Assembly (NCBI RefSeq): GCF_000208925.1
Contig: NW_001914865.1
Coordinates: forward strand, 1 to 64,000
Reading direction: 5' to 3'
Length of the DNA: 64,000 nucleotides
Source of the DNA: Entamoeba histolytica HM-1:IMSS
Lineage: Eukaryota > Evosea > Mastigamoebida > Endamoebidae
The notes beneath the pieces are model-generated. The model searched no databases, was not told where the DNA came from, and worked only from the letters and a program-made list of their open reading frames with translations. Positions 21,164-31,387 of this stretch are shown here, one piece after another. The position numbers and the translations under genes were made by a program. How positions within the stretch are numbered: the first letter of the stretch is position 1; each line of letters starts with the position of its first letter.

Positions 21164-21702
21164 ACATTGAATGGATTGTTTCTGTTTTTGTGTTTTTTTT
21201 TTTGAATTGTATAAAAATTTATTGAATTATTGAATTGAAATATGTGGTACACCTAAGTATAGGATAATCTTTTATGTTTAGTTTATATTTTAGAACACTA
21301 AACATTCATTTAAGCCATATATTAAATCAAAAGTGACTTAATTTGAACATATATGTTAGAATTGATAATAATCTACTTAATAAAAATAAATTTGTGTTAT
21401 TAGACATGAAAATTAGACAAAATATTGTGCCTTAAAATACAACAATGCTTTTTGAAAAAGTATTATCTATCATTTTTGTTATAAGTCTTTATTTTTTTTT
21501 AAGTTATGATTAAGACTTTCTACCTTTTTATTTCAATTTCTTCTTTTGGAGTTTCTTTCAGGGAGTTTTAATATACAAACTTTTTTGTTATAGCTTGTTT
21601 ATTTCATAACCTAATTATTCTTCTTATATTAGTTGAATAAAAAATAACTAAAAACCATGTCAGTCAGATAATTACTTAATTATTATAAGTTAATCACTCT
21701 AA
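21164..21702. other. Spacer between convergent genes
   Basis: 539 bases between two 3' ends. Only AT-rich sequence is seen, with T runs; no gene, RNA or repeat was recognised. Confidence 0.6.
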
Positions 21703-22827
21703 TCAAAGTTTGCATACAGCAGGTGTTGGTTTATTCTTCTTTACAGCAAAAGCTATCTTGAATGTTTCTGTACTATCTGAAACATAAAATTTTTCACCAT
21801 TTTTTGGATAATGAATTAGAATCTTATCATTTACAATTACAACTTGTTCTATAAAGTTATTAGTTACCTCTGGATTACAGTCATTTGTCAAGAATACTTT
21901 TTCAGAATATGTAGTAATATGCTCCATACTTGTTTGAGCTGGATGAGAATATCTATTATTTTGTCCACATGAAATAACAGCAACTGTTGGTTGAAGAGCT
22001 TGAAGATAGTCTAGATTATTTGAATGTTCAGAACCATGATGGTTAACGTGATATACATCAACTACCCCAACCACATCTTTGTAAGGAGTTTCTATGTCAT
22101 GATAAATATTACTATCACGAAAATAATACCCATCTAAATCACCTGCAGTTGAATAAACAAAATCACCATATTTAATACGTAAAGCAATTGAATAATCATT
22201 TTCACTTGGTTTTCTAGTAGAGTTATGAAAATCTTGAGATATTGGTTTTCCATCTTCTAAGACTCCTAACCCATCAGAAACAATAATTTGTACTAACGCA
22301 TCTTTGTCTGGAGGATTAATTTGGTTACTACATGGTTTAGCAACTTCTCTTATTTTCATTATTTGAGTCTTTAATTGAGTATTAGAAGCATAACAAGCCC
22401 ATTTAATTGCTGTATCACCATATGATCCAATGACGTGCCAGTTAATATCTTCAACATCATCACAAATAGCAAGACCGTTTTTAATTATTCCAGAATCTCT
22501 ATCTATAAATTTATCAAAAATAATTCCACTTTTTTCTAATAGATACCAAAATCCATTCTTAAAAGCAGTACCAATATGGTCATCGTGAAGATGAGTTACT
22601 ACTCCAACATTTATATGATAACTTCCAAGAATTTCAAAAACCCAATCTGCAATTTTTTTACAATTCATTGATGAAGGAGCAGTTTCACCAGCATCAATAA
22701 GAATAGAATAACCAGAAGGGAAAACAATTAGTTGTGAATCTGCTTGTCCAACATTAAATATATGAATATCAATCCCAGAAGTAGAAAAAACATGATGAAT
22801 ATAGAAACAGAATATAATAAAGTACAT
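21703..22827 (-). CDS. Secreted metallo-beta-lactamase-fold hydrolase, ComEC-like
   Basis: 374 residues with an N-terminal hydrophobic signal peptide (MYFIIFCFYIHHVFSTSG). The mature protein starts with IDIHIFNVGQADSQLIVFPSGYSILIDAGE, the hallmark of the ComEC/Rec2-type metallo-beta-lactamase family, followed by the metal motif THLHDDHIG (HxHxDH), a later DLDG and VYHVNHHGSEHSNN. These hydrolases cleave phosphodiesters or other esters; the substrate cannot be read from sequence. In bacteria the domain is attached to the DNA-uptake channel ComEC or occurs alone. Here it stands alone and is predicted to enter the secretory pathway, with no ER-retention signal. A bacterial ancestry by lateral transfer is plausible but unproven. 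The ATG at 22827 is chosen because it gives the signal peptide. Confidence 0.82.
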   Translation of the reverse strand: MYFIIFCFYIHHVFSTSGIDIHIFNVGQADSQLIVFPSGYSILIDAGETAPSSMNCKKIADWVFEILGSYHINVGVVTHLHDDHIGTAFKNGFWYLLEKSGIIFDKFIDRDSGIIKNGLAICDDVEDINWHVIGSYGDTAIKWACYASNTQLKTQIMKIREVAKPCSNQINPPDKDALVQIIVSDGLGVLEDGKPISQDFHNSTRKPSENDYSIALRIKYGDFVYSTAGDLDGYYFRDSNIYHDIETPYKDVVGVVDVYHVNHHGSEHSNNLDYLQALQPTVAVISCGQNNRYSHPAQTSMEHITTYSEKVFLTNDCNPEVTNNFIEQVVIVNDKILIHYPKNGEKFYVSDSTETFKIAFAVKKNKPTPAVCKL

Positions 22828-23046
22828 TTGAATGATTAATCAAGTGAACTTTTAAGAGACTTAAATATGACTAATTTCTTGAAGAAAATCTATAATTATT
22901 ATTTTAATCAAAAATAAAAACGGAATAAATTTAAAAGAATAGAAATATTTCAATAAGAAATTTCTAACATCAAATTTAAAAATAAAACAAATGAAATTAG
23001 AAGAAGTAAATAAAGAACTTTGATTAATTTTAATACTTAATTCTAT

Positions 23047-24162
23047 TTATTCTGCCCATTGTTTTACAGTCCAAACATTAATACCAATTTCTTTTGACAT
23101 AGTTAGAGACACAATAATAGCAAATAATGCTTCTTGACCAATAGAAATTAATAACATAATAAATGTAATTAAATCTTTTTGAACATTACAAATCATTAAA
23201 AAGACATAAATGGCATAAATAATATTGATATAATAATATGAATCAACTTCTTCTTTACAAATTCTATTTAAAATAATTCTTTGAGTTATAAATGCATTAA
23301 GAAGAATAGTAATTGCAACAATAGAATGGAAATTATTTCTAATAAATACTTCATCAGTTAATAAGAATAAAACACCTGTTAATAAAAAGAATTGCATAAA
23401 AGGGAATAATCTCTTTAAAGAATCTTTAAAAGAACATTTTTTAGTTTCTTTAATAAAAGCATATACATTATATGAATACATAGCTAATGCTCCAAATGCT
23501 CCAAAAATTACACAAAAAGCAATAGTAGTATTTACTTGGAATCCAAAAATTGAAATAGTAATAATATCTGAATATATTGTTTCTCCCAATAACATTCCAA
23601 TAACCATTAATTGTAATTCAGTAGGATTTAATAATGGACCAAGAATTAAAACACCAGTATGATATTCCTCCCAATGAGAAAGGAAAAATATTAAATATAA
23701 CATTAATAAAACTGATAACGTTAATAAAGTTGTTGTTTTTAATGCTAAAACAACAACAAGAGCAAATATTCCAATCATTAATGAGTCATTTCCATGATCA
23801 AATAATTCTCCTAATGGTGTTGCATTTTTTGTTCTTCTTGCTTGTCTTCCATCAACATTATCAGCTATTTGATAAATAAAAATACAAATAATTGTTAAGA
23901 GATATATTACGGGATGAATTGGTTCTGTTCCTGTTGGAACAGTAATAGCCAATATTATCCACGCAACTGTCATTGAAATAAATCCAATTGTTGTTAAAAT
24001 ATTTGGTGCTAACCATCGTGGTATAACGTTCTTTAATAATGGTTCCCAAATGAATGGAGCTAATATATGATTTGCACAAAATGAATGGTCTTCACCTTTG
24101 AAAGAGTAATTATGAAGAGATTGTAAACCTTCTTTTGAAATAAACATCTTTAAATTTTGCAT
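23047..24162 (-). CDS. CDP-alcohol phosphotransferase (ethanolamine/choline phosphotransferase)
   Basis: 371 residues, an integral ER membrane enzyme with about 8-10 hydrophobic segments. The signature DG-x2-AR-x8-G-x3-D-x3-D is intact in DNVDGRQARRTKNATPLGEL and the following FDHGNDS. The family transfers phosphoethanolamine or phosphocholine from the CDP-alcohol to diacylglycerol, the last Kennedy-pathway step to PE or PC. The N-terminal HNYSFKGEDHSFCANHILAPF segment is typical of the CPT1/EPT1 branch. Head-group choice cannot be decided. The divergent start codons with RPA1 are 144 bp apart, suggesting a shared promoter region. Confidence 0.92.
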   Translation of the reverse strand: MQNLKMFISKEGLQSLHNYSFKGEDHSFCANHILAPFIWEPLLKNVIPRWLAPNILTTIGFISMTVAWIILAITVPTGTEPIHPVIYLLTIICIFIYQIADNVDGRQARRTKNATPLGELFDHGNDSLMIGIFALVVVLALKTTTLLTLSVLLMLYLIFFLSHWEEYHTGVLILGPLLNPTELQLMVIGMLLGETIYSDIITISIFGFQVNTTIAFCVIFGAFGALAMYSYNVYAFIKETKKCSFKDSLKRLFPFMQFFLLTGVLFLLTDEVFIRNNFHSIVAITILLNAFITQRIILNRICKEEVDSYYYINIIYAIYVFLMICNVQKDLITFIMLLISIGQEALFAIIVSLTMSKEIGINVWTVKQWAE

Positions 24163-24195
24163 TTTAAGTTCTTTTCAACTAATTAAAGAAATATC

Positions 24196-24202
24196 AGGGT
24201 TT
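24196..24202 (-). promoter_or_regulatory. AAACCCT element in the phosphotransferase/RPA1 divergent promoter
   Basis: AAACCCT on the minus strand, 34 bases before the phosphotransferase ATG at 24162, followed by GAACTTAAA directly before the ATG. Same ACCCT core as at 3263, 45268 and 58556. Confidence 0.4.
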
Positions 24203-24306
24203 TTAACAAAAATAACAGAAAAGAAAATGAAATAACAAAACTAAAAAAATTGTTTGAAAAAAAGAAAAAAAAGTCAAAATAGATCTTTAAAATCTAAGAT
24301 AGTTTA

Positions 24307-26069
24307 ATGAGTATAACAGGAGGATGTATTGAAGATATTATTAAAACTGGAAGTAATTGTGGAGATGTTAATGTACAAATTAAAGAAATAAAAAGTGAAG
24401 TTGAAATTATTATTAGTGATGGTGAATATTTTTCACGTGCTAAATTTCCAAAAAACAATCAAGCACATCAATATCAAAAAGTGTGTATTAGAAGCTGTGT
24501 TTATATTGCTGAAAAGAAATACATTGATGTAAAAGATTTTGAGTGTTTGTTTTATTAAGTTAATTATTACTTAATGATTTACGAAGTAATTTGTTAGGTG
24601 AAGAAATTTTTGATGAATTAATAGGAAGTCCAATTGATGTCAACCAATATTTGGGAATAGAAAATAGTCATTTACCTATTAGCCAAAATTCTCAAAATAC
24701 TTTACCAACTGCTCAACGTCATAGTATTACAAATGAATTAGAAAAAGAAGAAGATGATGATGATAAACAACAAATAAATGAAGACGAAAGTATTTTATTT
24801 AATTTATTAAAAGAGCAAGATTCAATGAAATGTTGTATCAAAGGATATGTAGTACATAAATCAAGAATTAATGAATTTGGAAATGAAGAAGGTAAAATTT
24901 TTTCAGTTATTCTTCAAGATAGTGAAGGAAGTGAATTTAAAGTATCATTTTTCAATGCAATGGTTGATAAATTCTATTCATCAATCATTGAAGAACAAAC
25001 TATTGTTATGAATAAAATAAGAATTAAAAAAATGAATGAAACCTCAGAAAAAATTAAAACAAGAATGATGAACAATCTTGAAGGGATTGTCACCAGTGCT
25101 ACTTCAATTGCACTTGCAAAAATACCAATTCCATCACTTATTACTACAATTGATTCTATTCATGATATTATTAATACAAATTATTTATCAAGTGATTTTT
25201 ATTTTATTGGATGTGTATTAGAAAAAGGAGATGTTAATAATATTACATTAAATAATACAAATAAAGATAAAACTGATATTATTATTGGTGATGAAAGTGA
25301 ATATTCTATTAATATTCAAATATTTTCAAATACTCTTGTATCTCTAGTAAATGAAAAGATTAATATTAATAGTATTGTTCTTATAACAAAATGTAAAGTC
25401 ATTAAAACAAAAAATGGAGATAATTATTTTGGTGAATTAAAAAAAGGAAGTCAAATAACAATTATTAATAAATATTCAGATATTCCAAATTATGTTCAAT
25501 TATTATATTCACAACAACGTTATGAATCTCTTCTTAATATTAAAAAAGATAGTGCACATATTTTATTTAATGAACTCTCAAAAAAATTAAGAAAATCAAA
25601 TGAAGTTATTGGAATTAAAGGATTAAAAGAATATTGTGATGAAGTTAAAATGAGAAATAATAATCATCCTGCAACCTTTATTATTAAAGCTCGTATCAAA
25701 ATAATTAAAACAAATGATCTAACATATTATGGATGTGAAACATGTAGAAGTAAGAAAGAAGAAGGATATTCCTATTGTAATAAATGTAATAGAAAAAGAA
25801 ATGGAAAATTATATTATAAAGTAAATGTTTTACTAGAAAATAATGAAGAAGAAGAATCATTTGAACAATGGGCTATCATATTTGATGAATGTGCTAGAAA
25901 ACTATTTAATATGAGTGCTGATGAGATGAATGTTTTAGATGAAGACGATGTTAAAAAAGAAATGAACAAATTTATTGGTAAAGAATTTATTCTTAAAGTA
26001 AAAGGTAAAATAAATCCTATGAAACATGATGAAGTATTTACTGTTATTGATGAAATGAAAATATTTTAA
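24307..26069 (+). CDS. Replication protein A large subunit (RPA1)
   Basis: Two exons, 24307-24544 and 24598-26069, with a 53-nt GTTTGT...TAG intron, giving 569 residues. Exon 1 holds an N-terminal OB-fold (MSITGGCIEDII...). After an acidic linker (KEEDDDDKQQINEDE), three more OB folds form the DNA-binding core. The third carries a C4 zinc ribbon (GCETCRSKKEEGYSYCNKC), the diagnostic feature of RPA70 DBD-C, which drives trimer assembly. The protein coats single-stranded DNA during replication, repair and recombination in the nucleus. The length is close to human RPA70 (616). The splice junction creates FECEEIFDEL and joins the two parts in frame. It converges with AMMECR1, with a 32-bp gap. 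Confidence 0.92.
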
Positions 26070-26101
26070 TTAAATTTTTTATTATTCATTAATATAAAAT
26101 T

Positions 26102-26662
26102 TCACTTTGAATGTGCAACAATACTTTTATATGTCTGCCATTTTACTTCAGGATCATTTAAAACATCACCATAAATACCAGCCTTATATCGGGCACAATG
26201 AGTAACAAATGTTTTAACGTCCCAATTTTCTTCAGTACATACTTCTGGTAAATATGTTCCATTTAATTTCCTTTTACTTACAATAATTCCATGCACTCCT
26301 GGAATTACTGCTTTTAAAGGGTCTTTAACATAAATTGGTTCTGTTAACATACTAACAGCAATATCAACTTGTTCAAATTCACTTAATGTCATTGGATCAA
26401 ATCGATCATCATGGAGAGCATATTTACAATATTTCTTCACAATTTGGTAAAAAGGACCATGAGGTGAAAAACATCCAATACATCCTCTAAGATCACCATG
26501 TAATGTATAAGTAACAAAACACCCACCACAACTACAGTCAAGTCCTAATTTTTCTGCTTCCTCTTTATATTCTCCAGTTCTTTCTCCTTTTATTTCATTT
26601 CTACCACACTCTCTTACTAACTTAATGAGGAATTTTTCTTGTTCTTTTGTGAATGCCTCCAT
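26102..26662 (-). CDS. AMMECR1-domain protein
   Basis: 186 residues covering a complete AMMECR1 domain, conserved from archaea to humans. The signature HGDLRGCIGCF (LRGCIG) is present, along with FVTYTLHGDLRG, HDDRFDPMTLSEFEQVDIAVSML and PGVHGIIV. The molecular function is unsettled in all organisms. It has been proposed to act with MEMO1-type dioxygenase-fold proteins; no MEMO gene is present nearby. It begins with a clear ATG at 26662 and has no extension relative to archaeal versions. Confidence 0.93.
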   Translation of the reverse strand: MEAFTKEQEKFLIKLVRECGRNEIKGERTGEYKEEAEKLGLDCSCGGCFVTYTLHGDLRGCIGCFSPHGPFYQIVKKYCKYALHDDRFDPMTLSEFEQVDIAVSMLTEPIYVKDPLKAVIPGVHGIIVSKRKLNGTYLPEVCTEENWDVKTFVTHCARYKAGIYGDVLNDPEVKWQTYKSIVAHSK

Positions 26663-26863
26663 TTTTAAAAAATTCTCAATATTTTTTTAAGATTTAATAA
26701 ATAAAAAAATGAAGAATATTAGTTTGATTTATTATGAAAGTTGAACTTTTTAATAAAGTTTATTAGATCAAACAATAAATAAACAAGAAAATTGTACATG
26801 AAAGTATATTATAATCACTATTTTTTTGTTGTTGAATATTAAGTGATTTTTTTTTTGAATTGA

Positions 26864-27655
26864 TTAATATGAGCGTGAAAGTAAACGAGAAGATGAAGAG
26901 AATGAAGAAGGACTTCTTGGAGTTTTAGACCCTGAAGATGATTTTATTTGACGAATATAATAAACCTTTTCTTCAGAATAATTAACATTATCCATAGCAA
27001 TATGGACACCTTCAATAAGACAAGGAACAGTTTTTAAAACATTTAAAAAGCCATTTTCAATGACATAAATTTCATTGTATATTAAATAAGGATTTAAAGA
27101 ATTTTTGTCAATGGAATGTAGCTTTTTAGCTAATGAAGGACCTCTTTCTCCAGAATACTCACAATAAAATATGAGAATAGAAGAAGATTGTGGCATATCT
27201 TTTGCAACAGGAAAGTGTTCATTTAATAATTGTTCATTCCAAATGTTAATTGCTCCATGAATTCTACCACCAGCAAATTCATATGGAAATCTACAATCAA
27301 TTAATTGAATATTAGAGTGATGTTCAAGAGCTCCCCAAAGAACTACTGGTGTTATTGAATTAACACCAAACATAGTTCGCTCTGAAGGTAATAACGTATT
27401 ATAATTTATTACATTTTCTTCTACAGGTTCAGGTGAATTAGAAATAAAAAGAAATTCTGCTAATGTTTGTCTTCTATTTACCCTTCTCCTAAAACTAATA
27501 TTTAAATCTGGTGTTTTACTTATTCTAGGTGATGGTGAATCTGATACAGCAAGTTCAGAAGTAGAATTTCTATTCTGATTATTGATTATGTCAGAAAGAG
27601 ATCCAACTGAATTTGTCATAACAATAGAATTAAATGTATTTCTTGTTGCTTTCAT
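26864..27655 (-). CDS. Cdc25-like rhodanese-fold protein phosphatase
   Basis: 263 residues. A Ser-rich N-terminal region (about 1-100) precedes a rhodanese/Cdc25 catalytic domain (about 105-215): NIQLIDCRFPYEFAGGRIHGAINI matches Cdc25 CRYPYEYxGGHI. The active-site loop is IFYCEYSGERGP, retaining the CX5R signature (Cys and Arg) and the Cdc25-specific ERGP, with Tyr where His usually precedes the Cys. The family dephosphorylates Thr14/Tyr15 of cyclin-dependent kinases to allow mitosis. A Ser-rich C-terminal tail (SSSGSKTPRSPSSFSSSSR) may be phosphorylated. The ATG at 27655 is the first in frame. About 2 kb of gene-free DNA lies upstream. Confidence 0.85.
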   Translation of the reverse strand: MKATRNTFNSIVMTNSVGSLSDIINNQNRNSTSELAVSDSPSPRISKTPDLNISFRRRVNRRQTLAEFLFISNSPEPVEENVINYNTLLPSERTMFGVNSITPVVLWGALEHHSNIQLIDCRFPYEFAGGRIHGAINIWNEQLLNEHFPVAKDMPQSSSILIFYCEYSGERGPSLAKKLHSIDKNSLNPYLIYNEIYVIENGFLNVLKTVPCLIEGVHIAMDNVNYSEEKVYYIRQIKSSSGSKTPRSPSSFSSSSRLLSRSY

Positions 27656-29601
27656 AATGAAGCAATCCTAGAGATTTTTGAGATGTTAATATGGCTCTCA
27701 CTGATTCTTTTCTTGTAAGCTAAACATATTTTTCGCTTTCATTTGTATTGGTTCTTTAAAAAACAACCAATGAATAATGTTTCAATTTTATTTATTTTCA
27801 TATCTGAAACCTACTTTTTTCTCGATACTCTAATTAAATAAAAAAAGCTACTTTTTCATGAAAATCCCATGTTATTAAGAAAATCCAAATGTTTAAAGTC
27901 ATAAAGAACAAATACCTTAAAAAACAGCCTTTTTTGCTAACTCATTTAAACAATCCATTTCTCTATATATAGCAAATATGAAACTAAATAAAATTGATTG
28001 GCTTATTTTTATGTGAAATTGCTATTCAAAACAAAGTAGAAAAAAAATCAATTACTACATATACTAAATAATTCAATTTTAAGAACAATAAAAGGAGTTA
28101 TTTTATTTTGTTTAATTGGTATTAACTTTTATTATAGAATTTAATTCATTTGTTTGATTATTATAAAGAAAAATATTCTAATAGGGTATTAATGTTTAAT
28201 TATATAAAACATTAATTCTTTCATTTTTTTATTTACTTCTCTTCTCAGTTTCTTATTAAGTTATATAATAACTTCAAAAATTGTAATGAACTCGCTGGTT
28301 GTGTGTCTTTCTAAACTAATTCACTGATAACAGACTATTTGAATTATTGTTGTACAACATCACTTATTTTATTTTAGAGACTTTCTCTTCAAAATATTTT
28401 GTATTGTTATATTTTATAAAATACGTCAATTCCATATTTCTTTATTGACATATGGCGACATCAATAACAAATCATTTCTTAAATCATTTCTTATATTTTT
28501 AATTTTTTTGTGTCATTTAATCTCTAATGAAAATATTAAAAATCCTTTAATTATTTTATTGAATTTTTGAAACATTTACTTTCTTTAATAATTTTTTTCA
28601 AATAATTAATTATATAAACCTAAATAGGTTTTATAGCCATTTTTATTTATTTTGGTATTGTTCATTCCTTCGTTTATTTTTACTGTAATATTGATTGAAA
28701 GACTAAAGGTGGCAACGTCTGAAACAACACAACACACAAACACTAATACATTTCATGTTTTGACTCTCTCTGTTATTATCTGGTTATGATGGTGTAATTG
28801 AATAAAAAATGTTTTAGTTAATGTTGTAAAGGGTGCAACAATTTATTATGGTGGAATATTACATATTGTACTTTAAGAATTGATATTAATAAAAAAAGAA
28901 ATTAAGAAATAAATATGGAGGTATTAACCAAGGAAAAGGATTTGTAATAGTGTGGATAAGACTAAAAGAAAATTAAACATAATAATATAGTGGAAATGAA
29001 ATAGTCTCTTCTCTCATTCATAAAACAAGAAAAAAAGAAAAAGAAAATGTTTAAAATTAAGACAGAAAATAAACAAAAGAATAAAAAGAAGAATTAAGCA
29101 GAAGAAGTTTGAAAAAGCTTAATAAGAAGAAATAAAGTAAAGAAGTGGGTTTCTCATTTTGCAAGAAAAAGTTAAATGATAAGTTAAAGAAAAAGATTAC
29201 TCTTTTTTAAACAGCTCAGTGATTAATCTCCGCTAAACTAGGAAGAATAAATGAAAAATCTATTAACACTTAATTAACTAATTTTTCTGTTTATTTAAAT
29301 TAACATTAAATTAATTTATATGAACATTTTAATAAATAATACTTAAAATGATGACTATTGTTGATAATTTGTTACTTTCAATAATTGTTTTTGTATCGTT
29401 TATATTGTTTTTTTATATAATTTTTTCTTATGACACCATATGTTTTTTTATTACAACTTTCTGTGATTTATTTCATATGAATTTCAGAATTAATATTAAA
29501 AAATCTAATGAGTGAAGCTAATTAAATTCTTTTAAATACTTAAAAGTAAATTAACTATTAGGTGTTTTCTTAAAAATAATTTAGTTTGTTATTTTTCATT
29601 C
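27656..29601. other. Gene-free AT-rich region
   Basis: 1.9 kb between the Cdc25-like start and the MFS stop (both minus strand). No coding sequence was supported. It includes a 12-bp palindrome TGTTGTACAACA (28348-28359), a dyad AAACCT-AAAT-AGGTTT (28616-28631), and a stretch with CAACACACAAACACTAATA (about 28724-28743) resembling CAACACACAAACATTAATA near 1315-1334. The right half is purine-rich (28880-29200). Confidence 0.55.
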
Positions 29602-31071
29602 TTAGTCTGTTTCATTTATTGAAGCAGTTTTATATTCCTTATTTTCTTGTGGGATTGTAGAATTACTTTCATTGACATGAGGATCACTAGAAATACTAAC
29701 TCTTTTTGCCTGTCTTTTTTTATTGATATAAGTTAATATATGGTACAGAATCTCAAAGAGAATCATAACAACAATCATAATTGCAATACAGAAATAAATA
29801 GTTGCAAACACATTAAATGCTTGAGACAATAAAGCAGCAAATAATGGTAATAACCCATTAGATAATGCGGCTACACTTTCACTAATACCTACAAACAAAC
29901 CTTTTGATTTTTCACTTGCTCTTAAAGAATAATAAGTTGATGTTTGATAACTAAAACCAGCAGCAATCCCAGCAAAAAATGAAATCACGAAAATGACATA
30001 AGGATTAAATACAACTGTTAATAATATTAAGAATAATGTAAATACTGCCATTGCAATTAAAAACAGTGTTCTTTTATACGTCCATTTATCAGTAATACTC
30101 ATAGCAACAAATGTAAGTGTTTGAGCTATGTACATAATACAAAAATTAATTGATACAAAATTATCTTCAGGACTACCTTTCATTGGAATACCAATTGATT
30201 TTTCATCAGCAATTTTAATGTATTGGTTTGTAACAACTGCAGATGTCCCAAAAATACCTAATTGCATTAAATACCCCAAAAAAGTATATGTTTTATTTTT
30301 TAATTGTTGTTCAGTCCATTTTACTTTAATTGATTTATTTGGTGTATTTTCTATTCCAATTACTTTAACAACATCAATTGGAATTTCAACATCATCTTTA
30401 TTATTGTTTTCATTTGTTGTAACTGTTTCTTTTGATAGTGGATCTTCTTTATTACCTTTTAATTCTTCTTTTTCTTTTTTAATTTTATCTCGTAACCATT
30501 TAACATGTCGATAAGGATATATAATTGCAATAATTATATTAATTCCAATTGAAATATACAATGATGTACTTGACCCTAATGAACTTTTAAGTGTTCCTCC
30601 AGCTGCATATCCAATAGCTTTACCAAATGACCAACATACAGCAAATAACCCTGAATTTCTAGCTTCATGACCAACACCAGCTTCTTTACCTACAGTCCCT
30701 ACAGCAGCAGGCCAAAATGTAAATGCTGAAAGTGCCCAAAATGCAGCAGAAAAATAAATTGCTATTTTACTTGATGGCCATATAGCAACAATAGCTTCTC
30801 CTATTGTTAGAAATACCATTGACATTCTAACTACTATAAAGGGACTTATTCTATCTGCTAATTTTCCACCAAATGGTGCAAGAATTGCATAAATAACAAA
30901 ACAAATTGTTTGTAATAAAGCAAGTTGAACTGAAGTTGCCCCTTGTTCATTAAATAATAATGGAACAACAATCCAATAAAAAAAACACGAAGCATCATAT
31001 AAAAATGCAACAAGTAAATGTCTTGGTAAATTATCAAAAGGAATTAATAGATATTTAATGTATTTATGCAT
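29602..31071 (-). CDS. Major facilitator superfamily transporter
   Basis: 489 residues with about 12 hydrophobic segments in two bundles of six, split by a hydrophilic loop (about 195-255, KEEELKGNKEDPLSKE...). The TM2-3 loop reads GGKLADRISPFIVVR, the MFS motif A, and GKAIGYAAGG and GISESVAALSNGLLPL lie in later helices. The substrate cannot be assigned; the fold fits sugar, peptide or drug/proton transport. The C-terminal tail is polar (about 50 residues). An AATGAACT element lies on the minus strand 24 bases before the ATG (31096-31103). It is divergent from VPS13, with 316 bp between start codons. Confidence 0.88.
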   Translation of the reverse strand: MHKYIKYLLIPFDNLPRHLLVAFLYDASCFFYWIVVPLLFNEQGATSVQLALLQTICFVIYAILAPFGGKLADRISPFIVVRMSMVFLTIGEAIVAIWPSSKIAIYFSAAFWALSAFTFWPAAVGTVGKEAGVGHEARNSGLFAVCWSFGKAIGYAAGGTLKSSLGSSTSLYISIGINIIIAIIYPYRHVKWLRDKIKKEKEELKGNKEDPLSKETVTTNENNNKDDVEIPIDVVKVIGIENTPNKSIKVKWTEQQLKNKTYTFLGYLMQLGIFGTSAVVTNQYIKIADEKSIGIPMKGSPEDNFVSINFCIMYIAQTLTFVAMSITDKWTYKRTLFLIAMAVFTLFLILLTVVFNPYVIFVISFFAGIAAGFSYQTSTYYSLRASEKSKGLFVGISESVAALSNGLLPLFAALLSQAFNVFATIYFCIAIMIVVMILFEILYHILTYINKKRQAKRVSISSDPHVNESNSTIPQENKEYKTASINETD

Positions 31072-31387
31072 ATTAATTCTTCACAAAAGATTTGAAGTTC
31101 ATTTTTAAAAAAAAAAGATTAGATTGAATTGGAAGTTTTTAGATTAATTCCATTTTTTTCTATAGAAACTATTTTCTATTTTTATATTGATTATTTTATT
31201 TTAAATTGCTATATATAACTATTTTTTTTTAATTTATAAAAACGAAACAAAAAATGTTATTAACCAAAACAAATTTGAAAACAAACAAAATTAAAATCAA
31301 TTTTTTACTTCAAAAAAACAAAGAACTATAAATAATTAATCAAAAAAGTTTGAGACTTTAAAGAATTGATAAAAGAATTAAATATTT
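31072..31387. promoter_or_regulatory. Divergent promoter between the MFS transporter and VPS13
   Basis: 316 bases. AATGAACT (minus strand, 31096-31103) serves the MFS gene. AAAAAGTTTGAGACTTTAAAG (about 31345-31365) lies just before VPS13; GTTTGAGA also occurs near 12102 before the RasGAP-LRR gene. The middle is A-rich. Confidence 0.45.

Noticed and set aside
29200..29245. AGCTCAGTGATTAA resembling a tRNA D-arm
   Set aside because: No acceptor stem, anticodon arm or T-arm (GGTTCGA) can be found around it.
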